In this document: piece by piece, positions 29,245 through 37,856 of the stretch | Numbering within the stretch: position 1 is the stretch's first letter | Layout: each line of letters opens with the position of its first letter | Assembly: GCF_013168275.1 (NCBI RefSeq) | Contig: NZ_AP019547.1 | Coordinates: 868,001-932,000, forward strand | Direction of reading: 5' to 3' | DNA length: 64,000 nucleotides | Source: Candidatus Nitrotoga sp. AM1P | GTDB lineage: Bacteria; Pseudomonadota; Gammaproteobacteria; Burkholderiales; Gallionellaceae | Notes under the pieces: generated by a model | Seen by the model: the letters and a program-made list of their open reading frames with translations, nothing else | Databases searched by the model: none | What the model was told of the DNA's origin: nothing | Translations under genes and position numbers: made by a program

Positions 29245-30887
29245 GGTTTGATCACGACAATATATTGTGTATCCTCGAAAATAATCTTCATTGCCAAGCC
29301 TTGCTGTTTAAATTGCGGGTATAACTGAACCGGCATAATCGCCAACGCTGCTGGTTGCTTATCCCATATTTTCGCGAAGCTGGCGGTGTCTGGTATCCAA
29401 CGCTGCGGCTCCTGCATAATACCGAATGCCATTTCATTCTGATAGTCAACTAAGGTGAAGGTGCGCTTCAGATAAAACGGCAGTGTCTGCTCGTAGGTGC
29501 CTACCGAATACAATGGGATATCGGGCTTGACATAGGGACGGATTGACTCGGCAATGTGGTATGCAGAACGCCATATGGCCACAGTATTATGCCCGGATAA
29601 AACAATTTGTGCCCCAATCAAAGTGCTTAATGCCACCACCAGTACCGCCAGAGATTTTTTTCTGCGTGCCAACAACACCATGCCGGAAATCAACCCAAAC
29701 AAATAAACCAGTGCTGCCACCACGGCCCAAATTGCATAATTGCTATACATTTCTATTTTTAGCGGAGTTTCTGCCAGCTGCGCTGTAAACGGTGCGAACC
29801 CCAACGTCACCACCGGCACCAGCAAGACTGGAGCGAGTTGCCACAACAATACTCGTTCCCGTATCTCGGCCAGCCGTTTACCCATTAACAATGCCAGAGC
29901 CGGAAACATCGGCAGCAAATAGGACGGTAGTTTTGATCCGGATACCGAAAAAAAGACATAAATGAATACCACCCATATCATTAGAAAGCGTTCCGAGTTA
30001 AATGCCGTGCCGATATACGTGGTATTTTTCCAAGTACGTAGCAAGGTATCAAACATTAAAATAGTCCATGGCAACATACCTGCCAGCAGGATGGGAATAA
30101 AATAGTACCAAGGTTGATAACGCCCCAAATCCTTAGTAGAAAATCGCGTGTAGTGCTCGTAGATGAAAAAACGCTCGAAGAATTCTGGATTTGCTTTCAT
30201 CACCAGAATGAACCATGGCGCAGTGACAAGCAAAAACAGTAATAGCCCGGTCACCAGATTAAGACGTTTCCATGGTGTCAGATCGCGCTGCAACACAGAA
30301 TAAATCACCAACGCGGCAGCCGGTAGCACTAGCCCTATCAGCCCCTTACTCAATACTGCCAACCCCAATGCCATCCATGCGCAATAGAGCCAATTACGCC
30401 GGGTACGCGTATCTGCTTCGGCCTGCTGACCAAGTAACAGGCCGACAATACCAAGGGTTAGGAAAAACGTGACACCCATATCAAGCGTATTGATATGCCC
30501 GATCACCGCATACAATAAACTGCTGCCAAGAATCAGGGCTGCATACTGTCCTGCTTCGCGCCCGAATAAACGTACACCGGCAAACCACACCAATAACAAA
30601 CCAGCAAAACCGGTCAATGCAGGCCACAAACGTGACGTCCAATGATGCTCACCAAACAAGGTATATGCAGTCGCAGTCGCCCAATATTGTAGCGGAGGTT
30701 TCTCGAAATATTTCAGGTTGTTCAAGCGCGGCGTTACCCAGTCACCGCTCACTACCATCTCGCGCGGAATTTCGGCGTAACGTCCTTCGTCTGGCTTTAT
30801 CAACTTACGATATTCCAAAGTACCAAACCAAATCACGATGACCATTAGCAATAGCCACCACCAGCGTTTGATCTCCATCTTTGCCAT
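29241..30887 (-). CDS. ArnT-like lipid A 4-amino-arabinosyltransferase (GT39/PMT family)
   Basis: A 548-residue polytopic membrane transferase (about 12 hydrophobic helices) with the family motif near the N-terminus (LIKPDEGRYAEIPREMV, acidic D-E pair) and FEKPPLQYWATA. In the Arn pathway it moves Ara4N from undecaprenyl phosphate to lipid A in the periplasm, which lowers negative surface charge and gives polymyxin resistance. Other GT39 members move other sugars, but the linked arnBCD-like genes support this role. It is first in the operon. Confidence 0.88.
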   Translation of the reverse strand: MAKMEIKRWWWLLLMVIVIWFGTLEYRKLIKPDEGRYAEIPREMVVSGDWVTPRLNNLKYFEKPPLQYWATATAYTLFGEHHWTSRLWPALTGFAGLLLVWFAGVRLFGREAGQYAALILGSSLLYAVIGHINTLDMGVTFFLTLGIVGLLLGQQAEADTRTRRNWLYCAWMALGLAVLSKGLIGLVLPAAALVIYSVLQRDLTPWKRLNLVTGLLLFLLVTAPWFILVMKANPEFFERFFIYEHYTRFSTKDLGRYQPWYYFIPILLAGMLPWTILMFDTLLRTWKNTTYIGTAFNSERFLMIWVVFIYVFFSVSGSKLPSYLLPMFPALALLMGKRLAEIRERVLLWQLAPVLLVPVVTLGFAPFTAQLAETPLKIEMYSNYAIWAVVAALVYLFGLISGMVLLARRKKSLAVLVVALSTLIGAQIVLSGHNTVAIWRSAYHIAESIRPYVKPDIPLYSVGTYEQTLPFYLKRTFTLVDYQNEMAFGIMQEPQRWIPDTASFAKIWDKQPAALAIMPVQLYPQFKQQGLAMKIIFEDTQYIVVIKP

Positions 30888-31248
30888 TAATACACCCGCT
30901 TTCGGAGCAATAGTAGTGAGATATTGGTCGAAGAAAAAATGCCGACGACTTTTAACAATTGATCAATTTTCATTACCGCTCCAAGTATGTCGCTGGTCAA
31001 TATCAAACTCCATTCACCAGATTTATGGGAAAACGCCCATGTCTTAATATCAGTTGATTGATTTTTTATTCGCAAGTAAAACTAATGAATCGGAGGTCTA
31101 ATCTCTTATGAACTATACCTGGGTGTCAATTTTATGTTCCATATAGCGGGGAGATGGAGCGGGCTAACTGGCTTCTGATACAAAATAAATCTTACCTAAT
31201 TGATACATGTACCCATAATTAAATGTTGAGTTATATCCGCAACTTTTC
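30888..31248. other. Spacer between prsR and the arn operon
   Basis: About 360 bp. It should contain the end of the prsR transcript and the arn operon promoter (minus strand). A TTGACA is visible on the minus strand (around 31128), without a clear partnered -10. No open frame could be supported. Confidence 0.4.
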
Positions 31249-32610
31249 TTAAGTTTTGCTTACAATACCATGACGACTAATTAAATCGTAAAGTGTTGGA
31301 CGACTGATACCAAGCAATTCGGCCGCTTTGGCAATATTACCATCTACTCTCGCCAACGCTTTGACCACAGCATTGTACTCAGCGTCATCACGTACTTGGC
31401 GCAAATTAATAGACTCTATCATTTTAGGTGAAGTTAACAGACCAATATCCTCAGTGCTTATTTGAGAACCTTCAGCCATGATAACGGCACGCTTAATACA
31501 GTTTTCCATTTCACGCACATTACCTGGCCAAGGATATCCTTCTATCATGGCCAGAGCTTCCTGACTGAAGTTTAGTGAAGAACGCCCCTCCTTGACACTG
31601 AATTTGTTTTTAAAGTGATGCGCCAATAATGCGGCATCGCCCACACGCTCCCGAAGTGGGGGAATGATGACTGCAATTTCACTTAAACGGTAATAAAGAT
31701 CTTCACGGAAGCGCCCCGCAACACTCAATTCCTTAAGATTACGATGGGTTGCGCAGATGATCCGAACATCAACAGGAATTTCCTGACGCCCTCCTATTCT
31801 TTCGATTACTCTTTCTTGTAAGAATCGGAGAAGTTTCGCTTGTAGAAGCATGGGCATATCCCCTACTTCATCAAGGAAAAAAGTGCCTCCATCGGCCAGT
31901 TCAATTTTGCCTAACGTCTGTTTGGCGGCTCCAGTAAACGCTCCTTTCTCGTACCCAAACAACTCGCTCTCCAGAAGGTTTTCCGGGATTGCAGCGCAGT
32001 TGATTGCCATGAAGCGCTTCTCCTGCCGTGGGCTCATCTGGTGCAGCGCTCTCGCCAACAGTTCTTTGCCCGTTCCGCTATCACCCAGCAACATTACCGA
32101 GGCGGAAGATGGTGCTACTTTCTCGATGCTACGGCACACCCTTAACATGCCGGGATCACGGCTGATAATACTGGACAAGGGAGAGTCTGCCTGAATCTGC
32201 AAAATTCGGCGATTCTCCTGTTGCAGAGCGTAGAGGTAAAAAGCACGTTCAATCACTAACCCAAGTATCTCTGGATCAAACGGTTTTTGATGAAAATCAT
32301 AAGCACCCATACCAATCGCTTTCACGGCATTGGCATGATCCTGATTCCCTGAAAGCACAATCAATTTAGTGTCAGGGGCAAGCGCAAGAATTTGTTGCAA
32401 TGTTGCCAATCCTTCCGACGCACCATCGGGATCGGGAGGCAGTCCAAGGTCCATGGTGATAACTGCAGGTTCATGCCGTCTAACTTGCGCCAGCGCGCTT
32501 TCACGGTCTCCCGCCAACAGTACTTCATAAGCATCAAAATTCCAGCGCAATTGTTTTTGCAGGCCAAGATCATCTTCAATAACCAGTAGCTTTTTTTTAT
32601 CTTGATTCAT
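31249..32610 (-). CDS. prsR: PEP-CTERM-box sigma-54-dependent response regulator PrsR
   Basis: An NtrC-type activator of 453 residues. The receiver carries D54 (ITMDLGLPPD) and acidic pocket IEDD. The AAA+ domain has GDSGTGKELLAR (Walker A) and the sigma-54 contact GAFTGA, and the C-terminal Fis-type helix-turn-helix reads IAKAAELLGISRPTLYDLI. I choose the ATG at 32610 (AGGAAG site) over 32655. It is partnered with PrsK directly upstream. In floc-forming relatives this pair with RpoN activates PEP-CTERM genes. Its likely targets in this window are the three sigma-54 promoters described below. Confidence 0.94.
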   Translation of the reverse strand: MNQDKKKLLVIEDDLGLQKQLRWNFDAYEVLLAGDRESALAQVRRHEPAVITMDLGLPPDPDGASEGLATLQQILALAPDTKLIVLSGNQDHANAVKAIGMGAYDFHQKPFDPEILGLVIERAFYLYALQQENRRILQIQADSPLSSIISRDPGMLRVCRSIEKVAPSSASVMLLGDSGTGKELLARALHQMSPRQEKRFMAINCAAIPENLLESELFGYEKGAFTGAAKQTLGKIELADGGTFFLDEVGDMPMLLQAKLLRFLQERVIERIGGRQEIPVDVRIICATHRNLKELSVAGRFREDLYYRLSEIAVIIPPLRERVGDAALLAHHFKNKFSVKEGRSSLNFSQEALAMIEGYPWPGNVREMENCIKRAVIMAEGSQISTEDIGLLTSPKMIESINLRQVRDDAEYNAVVKALARVDGNIAKAAELLGISRPTLYDLISRHGIVSKT

Positions 32611-32626
32611 GACATTCTTCCTGCCG

Positions 32627-34711
32627 TTACGCGGCGTCCTTGACATAATCAACATGCCGATGAAATGGCAAAATCACTCGGAAAGTTGTACCGATAGCTT
32701 GACGACTGGAGACTTCAATTTGACCACCCAGTTCGTGGATATATTCACGACTCTCAAACATACCAATTCCCATCCCTGCCGATTTTGTAGACTCAAAGGG
32801 CTTGAATAGCCGCTCACGAATGAATTCCTCGCTCATGCCTTGACCAGTATCTTTGATTTCAATGACTACAAAAGCTTCCTGCTTCGAAATACGGATTGTT
32901 ACTTTGCCATCCTTGGGTGTGGCTTCAACAGCATTCTGAATAATATGGCCAATCACTCTCTCAAGACGATCCCAATTAGCTGCCACCATCAGGTCATGGT
33001 CTAGTATCTCAAGCTCAGGTTTAGGCTCAAAGACAGATTTTAACGCCAATGCCTGCCGTAATAATTTGTCAATGAAAAGTGGTGCAGAATGCTCAATGGA
33101 AGAACCTCTGCTCAGTTTATGTAGAAGCAGCTTCATTTTCTGAACAGAATAATCTAGCGTATCAAGCATATCTTTCTGAAATTCAGGATTATTCTTATGC
33201 TTTTCGGCATTGGAAAGTAATAGTGATAACTGGGAAACCAAATTTTTCAGATCATGCACTATAAAAGTAGACATGCGATTGAACGATTCAAATTGACGTG
33301 CAATTATTAGAGCGTTAGTCGATTCCTGTTGGGCAAGATAACTCGCAGCTTGGCTACCCGCAATTTTGAGCAGATCAATCACTTCCCAATTTAACTTAAT
33401 TCTACTTCTGGGCTGCGTTAATATCATAAAACCAAACAACTTCCCCAGCAGAATTAGGGGAACTATCAGCCAACCTTTAGGAAAAACTCGTAACCATTGA
33501 GGAATAAAGATTGCACCGTATTTATCAGGATTTGCGTCATATTCCTGCAGATCTATCACCCACTGCTTGTTTTCCAGAAACTGACAAAGAGAACCGCTTG
33601 CAGATTCGGATTCATTGGGCAAACTTATATTCCAATGAGCCACAGGCTCGCAATTGCCTGATTCTCGGCTAATGAACAATGCACCCCCTGGACTTTCCAC
33701 GAGTGCGGCTATCGCTTGGATGGTACGTTCGCCCAGCCCATGGCCGTGCTCGGAAAGCGTACGTGTAAAGCCTAACCATTCCTCACGATAATCGTAATTA
33801 TAATTATAAAAATGCTTACTGATGAACACCTTAAGCCATGAGCGAAAAACTCCCGAGAATAGTATACCAACGAGCAAAGCCACAGCGCCGAACGAAAAAG
33901 TCACTTGCATGACAGCTCCCCAGCTCCCCCCGAAAAAACGCAGGTAATAGCCCGCGGCTGACATAGCCAATAAATACAGAGCAGTGCCTAGCAGTGTTGC
34001 AGAATGAAATAAAATACGACGCGATACTGAGATACCCAATGACCACCGAGGGTTACGTGCTGCCGACACGGCAACTAGAGGAACAATCAGGGCATTGACT
34101 GCTCCTCTGGCAGTCCAAATTTCCATATTAACTTGCCTGAACAACATAGCATCGCTATATAAATAAAAATCATAGGCAAACATACCTCCGATTCCAAAAC
34201 AGGCAAACTTTATTCCCCACCGTCCTTTAGCGGGAGTATTTCGATAAAGCTGTTCTACCAAGAGCATGCCCATAACCGCAATTACCACACGGCCAACGAT
34301 GTCCGTCATAAAACCTGTCTCTCCTTGAGGAGGTTCAAGTTTCCAGTAGGTATAAATGTTCACAAGTAAGAGTAAACAATAAAACGCTACGATACCAACC
34401 ACATAGGGTTTTAATTTAAACTTAAAAGGAGGCAAGGAATTTGTTTGTTGGAAAGGCCCCAGTAACATTAACAGAAAGATAGACCACCCTGCATTTCGTA
34501 GAGTTTCCAGAATATCCGTTAGTAGCGGCAAGGAAATTCCTCTGACTGCCTGGTAAGCAATCGATGCTGCCCAAAACGTGGTCAGCACACTAGCAACGGT
34601 TAGCGCTGTCCCGAAAATACGTGCACGCCAACTGGTCAACAATAGAAGGGTTAGCATAAAAAAAGCTATAGCGGCTATGCCATAGCTATATGCAGCGATG
34701 CTTGTCAACAT
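32627..34711 (-). CDS. prsK: XrtA/PEP-CTERM system histidine kinase PrsK
   Basis: A 694-residue membrane kinase: eight or so N-terminal helices (residues 1-300), a GAF-like region (~330-480), a phospho-acceptor segment with H486 in the unusual VHDLKNL context, and an HATPase domain (NAVEATPKDG, DTGQGMS, GMGIGM). This architecture is specific to PrsK of exosortase-A loci. The gap to prsR is 16 bp and to the upstream sugar transferase 18 bp, so the three are one operon. Confidence 0.93.
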   Translation of the reverse strand: MLTSIAAYSYGIAAIAFFMLTLLLLTSWRARIFGTALTVASVLTTFWAASIAYQAVRGISLPLLTDILETLRNAGWSIFLLMLLGPFQQTNSLPPFKFKLKPYVVGIVAFYCLLLLVNIYTYWKLEPPQGETGFMTDIVGRVVIAVMGMLLVEQLYRNTPAKGRWGIKFACFGIGGMFAYDFYLYSDAMLFRQVNMEIWTARGAVNALIVPLVAVSAARNPRWSLGISVSRRILFHSATLLGTALYLLAMSAAGYYLRFFGGSWGAVMQVTFSFGAVALLVGILFSGVFRSWLKVFISKHFYNYNYDYREEWLGFTRTLSEHGHGLGERTIQAIAALVESPGGALFISRESGNCEPVAHWNISLPNESESASGSLCQFLENKQWVIDLQEYDANPDKYGAIFIPQWLRVFPKGWLIVPLILLGKLFGFMILTQPRSRIKLNWEVIDLLKIAGSQAASYLAQQESTNALIIARQFESFNRMSTFIVHDLKNLVSQLSLLLSNAEKHKNNPEFQKDMLDTLDYSVQKMKLLLHKLSRGSSIEHSAPLFIDKLLRQALALKSVFEPKPELEILDHDLMVAANWDRLERVIGHIIQNAVEATPKDGKVTIRISKQEAFVVIEIKDTGQGMSEEFIRERLFKPFESTKSAGMGIGMFESREYIHELGGQIEVSSRQAIGTTFRVILPFHRHVDYVKDAA

Positions 34712-34729
34712 TAAGGTTGTTCCATTGGG

Positions 34730-36130
34730 TTATCTACTACCCTTACCCAATATAACGACCTGGAAAGTATCGATCAGTATGAGTACATCCAGGAATAAGC
34801 TATTGTTTTTCACATAGTACAAATCATATTGGAGTTTCTGGATAGAGTCCTCAACTGAGGCTCCATATTGGTAACGTACTTGAGCTAAGCCGGTTATTCC
34901 CGGTTTAATACTATGCCTCACATTATAATAAGGGACTTCTTCGCAAAGCTGCTTTACAAAAAAAGGTCTTTCCGGGCGTGGCCCAACGAAACTCATTTCT
35001 CCTTTAAAAACGTTTAGAATTTGCGGGAGCTCGTCGATTCTCAGTTTGCGAATGATCCGTCCTACTTTCGTCGTACGTGTGTCATTTGCAGCCGCCCATT
35101 GAGGCTTCATCCCTTTCTCAGCATCATTTCGCATACTACGAAATTTCAACACCATAAAAGTATGGCCATCCATACCGACTCGTTCTTGCTGATATAAGAT
35201 AGGGGTTCGATCTTCAAAATAGATGCATAGCGCCGTAATCAATATTACCGGGAACGAAACAATCAAAATAATAGCGCTGGCGAATAAATCGAAAATTCTT
35301 TTAATAAAAGATCGCAGGAAACTCTGATCAAACCCACCACCGAAAACCAACCAACTTGGTTGAAGAGAATCCACCCTGATCTGGCATGCTTCACGCTCAA
35401 AAAAAGACGCTGCATCCGTCACTTTAATTCCATTTAATTTACATACCAATAACTCCTGAATGGGGAAACTTTCACCGCGCCGATTATTTACCGCGACAAT
35501 AACCTCATTCGCGTTATATTTATTTGTCAAACTTATTAATGAATTCCCAGCCGGTAAAATAGTAGACGGTAGCATACAGCTTGCTTCGCCTGGCAACTGA
35601 ACAAAGCCAACGATATTATATTTATGGTAGCTAATATTATGCATGGCCAAATCACTGCATTCCTTTGCCAGCGTACCGCATCCTATAAAAATAATTCGTG
35701 ACTCCAAATACTTTAATTTGAACAATTGATAAAAAACAGTCCTCACCAATAAAATCAAAACAACAGCGATAACGATTACGATACCTAAAATACCGCGACC
35801 AATATAAATATCTGGCACTATATAAAATGCCAAAGTTATGATGCCAAACCCTAAGGCAAAAGAAGGCATAAGCCGGAGAAAGGTATTTCTCATATCCTCT
35901 CTATAATTGTGCTTATACATACCAAAAGCACTCATACTGAAAACCATCACTAATGCAAATGCACATGCCGTCAGGAAAAAATTCTCCATCTTGACGAAAT
36001 ATGGAAAATCGCTATCAAAGAACCGAATAGTCGCCCCAAGATAGACTGAGGCCATGAAAACAAGAGTTTCAACAAAAAGCAGAACGGACACTATTTTGGA
36101 GACATAGTGATTGGAAATTCTAAACAACAT
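34730..36130 (-). CDS. XrtA/PEP-CTERM-associated sugar transferase (undecaprenyl-phosphate glycosyl-1-phosphate transferase)
   Basis: A 466-residue polyprenyl glycosylphosphotransferase that would start exopolysaccharide repeat-unit synthesis. Four N-terminal TM helices and a CoA-binding-like middle domain precede the C-terminal bacterial sugar-transferase domain. That domain contains the membrane helix [17 protein letters not shown], then [39 protein letters not shown] and GPRPERP. It matches the TIGR03013-type protein found in PEP-CTERM exopolysaccharide clusters. It is divergent from the dehydrogenase across ~170 bp. Confidence 0.9.
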   Translation of the reverse strand: MLFRISNHYVSKIVSVLLFVETLVFMASVYLGATIRFFDSDFPYFVKMENFFLTACAFALVMVFSMSAFGMYKHNYREDMRNTFLRLMPSFALGFGIITLAFYIVPDIYIGRGILGIVIVIAVVLILLVRTVFYQLFKLKYLESRIIFIGCGTLAKECSDLAMHNISYHKYNIVGFVQLPGEASCMLPSTILPAGNSLISLTNKYNANEVIVAVNNRRGESFPIQELLVCKLNGIKVTDAASFFEREACQIRVDSLQPSWLVFGGGFDQSFLRSFIKRIFDLFASAIILIVSFPVILITALCIYFEDRTPILYQQERVGMDGHTFMVLKFRSMRNDAEKGMKPQWAAANDTRTTKVGRIIRKLRIDELPQILNVFKGEMSFVGPRPERPFFVKQLCEEVPYYNVRHSIKPGITGLAQVRYQYGASVEDSIQKLQYDLYYVKNNSLFLDVLILIDTFQVVILGKGSR

Positions 36131-36301
36131 TAATTTACTCCAAAAGTTTGCTGATATTTTAAGTCATGCTCACATCATATCGACTTTTATAACAAGAACA
36201 TTAGGGATGTTAATAAACCGATAATTATGAGAATAAGATTGAAGCTTTCCAGCATATCTGCTAGATTTAAAAAGTTATGATAATAGCAAAGTGAGTTTAA
36301 T

Positions 36302-37582
36302 ATGGACATTGTTGCCGTAGTTGGGCTTGGCTATGTGGGTTTACCTCTGGCTGTAGAGTTTGGAAAAAAACAGCGAACTATCGGGTTCGATCTCTCCGCT
36401 ACCAAAATCGAGAGTTACAAACGACATATTGATCCAACCGGAGAGTTGTCAACCGAAAACCTGCAGGCAGCGACACATCTTACCGTCAGTTCCGACCCAA
36501 CCGAGCTATCCCTTGCCGACTATATTGTAATCGCAGTTCCAACGCCCGTAGATAGTGCCCATCAACCCGATTTTTCCCCTCTTGTTGGCGCCAGCGAAAC
36601 AGTTGGAAAGAATATGAAGTGCGGCGCAATCATTATCTATGAATCCACAGTTTATCCTGGAGCCACTGAGGAAATATGTATTCCAGTTCTGGAAAAAAAC
36701 TCTGGTTTAGTATGGAAAAAAGATTTCCATATTGGGTATTCTCCAGAAAGAATCAATCCCGGCGATAAAGAGCGCACTCTCACTTCCATTGTAAAAATTG
36801 TATCCGGAGATGATATAAACACTTTGGAAAAAGTAGCAAAGCTTTACGAAACTATCATCAGTGCTGGTGTACACAGGGCATCCAGCATCAAGGTCGCAGA
36901 AGCAGCAAAAGTGATCGAAAATACCCAACGTGATCTGAATATTGCATTAATCAACGAATTGGCCATCATTTTTGATAAGCTTGAAATTGACACACTGCAG
37001 GTATTACAAGCCGCCGGCACTAAATGGAATTTTCTTCCATTCCGTCCTGGGCTGGTCGGTGGACACTGCATTGGCGTAGACCCTTACTATCTTACCCACA
37101 AAGCAGATATGATTGGTTATCATCCCCAAGTGATACTGGCCGGACGCCGCATAAATGATGGAATGGCCAAATTTATTGCGGAAAAAACCGTGAAAGAAAT
37201 GATCCGGGCCGGTCTCAATGTAAAAGGCTCAAAAGTAAACATACTCGGATTGACATTCAAGGAAAATTGTCCTGACCTGAGGAATTCAAAAGTCGTGGAC
37301 ATCATTCACGAACTCCGTTCCTACGGTGTAGAGGTACATATCCATGATCCTGTAGCAACCGTCACAGACGCTCTCCACGAATACGGCTTGGAACTTAAAA
37401 CTTGGGAAAACCTACCACGCGCAGATGCACTCATTGCTGCAGTTTCACACCGTGAATTTCTTGCCAGACCCCTCACCGACTTCCAAACAAAAATTGTTCC
37501 AAATGGCTGTTTTATAGATGTAAAATCTCATTTTGATCAGGACGCGTTACGTGCAACCGGCGTTAATGTCTGGAGACTTTAA
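36302..37582 (+). CDS. Nucleotide-sugar dehydrogenase, TviB/WbpA-like (UDP-HexNAc 6-dehydrogenase type)
   Basis: A 426-residue enzyme that oxidises C6 of a UDP-sugar to the uronic acid in two NAD-dependent steps. It has the N-terminal GLGYVGLPLAVEFG motif, the YSPERINPGD signature and the catalytic cysteine in GLVGGHCIGVDPYYL. Its length and these motifs fit the TviB/WbpO/WbpA group (UDP-GlcNAc/GalNAc dehydrogenases) better than Ugd (UDP-glucose). It probably supplies an aminouronic acid to the exopolysaccharide started by the neighbouring sugar transferase. Confidence 0.88.
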   Translation: MDIVAVVGLGYVGLPLAVEFGKKQRTIGFDLSATKIESYKRHIDPTGELSTENLQAATHLTVSSDPTELSLADYIVIAVPTPVDSAHQPDFSPLVGASETVGKNMKCGAIIIYESTVYPGATEEICIPVLEKNSGLVWKKDFHIGYSPERINPGDKERTLTSIVKIVSGDDINTLEKVAKLYETIISAGVHRASSIKVAEAAKVIENTQRDLNIALINELAIIFDKLEIDTLQVLQAAGTKWNFLPFRPGLVGGHCIGVDPYYLTHKADMIGYHPQVILAGRRINDGMAKFIAEKTVKEMIRAGLNVKGSKVNILGLTFKENCPDLRNSKVVDIIHELRSYGVEVHIHDPVATVTDALHEYGLELKTWENLPRADALIAAVSHREFLARPLTDFQTKIVPNGCFIDVKSHFDQDALRATGVNVWRL

Positions 37583-37660
37583 AAAAGTATTTTACCTCTA
37601 TGTGATTCATAGTAGTAATACTTCGATAAGTGCAAGATGAACAATAATAATAATTTGTTA

Positions 37661-37768
37661 GAAATCCGCTCATCCTTCGAGACTCAGGACGAACGGATTT
37701 CTTATTCTGCGAAAAATTGAAAGTTGATTACTCACTTCAATTAAACAATACCAGTAAAATCAATTAAT
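37661..37768 (+). repeat. Interspersed repeat, copy 3
   Basis: Core CATCCTTCGAgaCTCAGGACGAACGGATTT (positions 37671-37700) is followed by TTGAAAGTTGATTACTCACT and ends in CAATTAA. Compared with copies 1 and 2 the left coding-like arm is missing. It sits in the spacer upstream of prsT. Confidence 0.7.
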
Positions 37769-37856
37769 TGGAATAATTTTTACACGTTGCTAGCACATTA
37801 TATCGCGCTGTTGTTTTATCAGTTTAAGCCAAAATGAGATTAAAAGGAAAGAAGTT

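Noticed and set aside
36302..37582. Calling the dehydrogenase UDP-glucose 6-dehydrogenase feeding the arn pathway
   Set aside because: Length and motif context fit the TviB/WbpA group, and it is placed with exopolysaccharide genes on the other strand from the arn operon.
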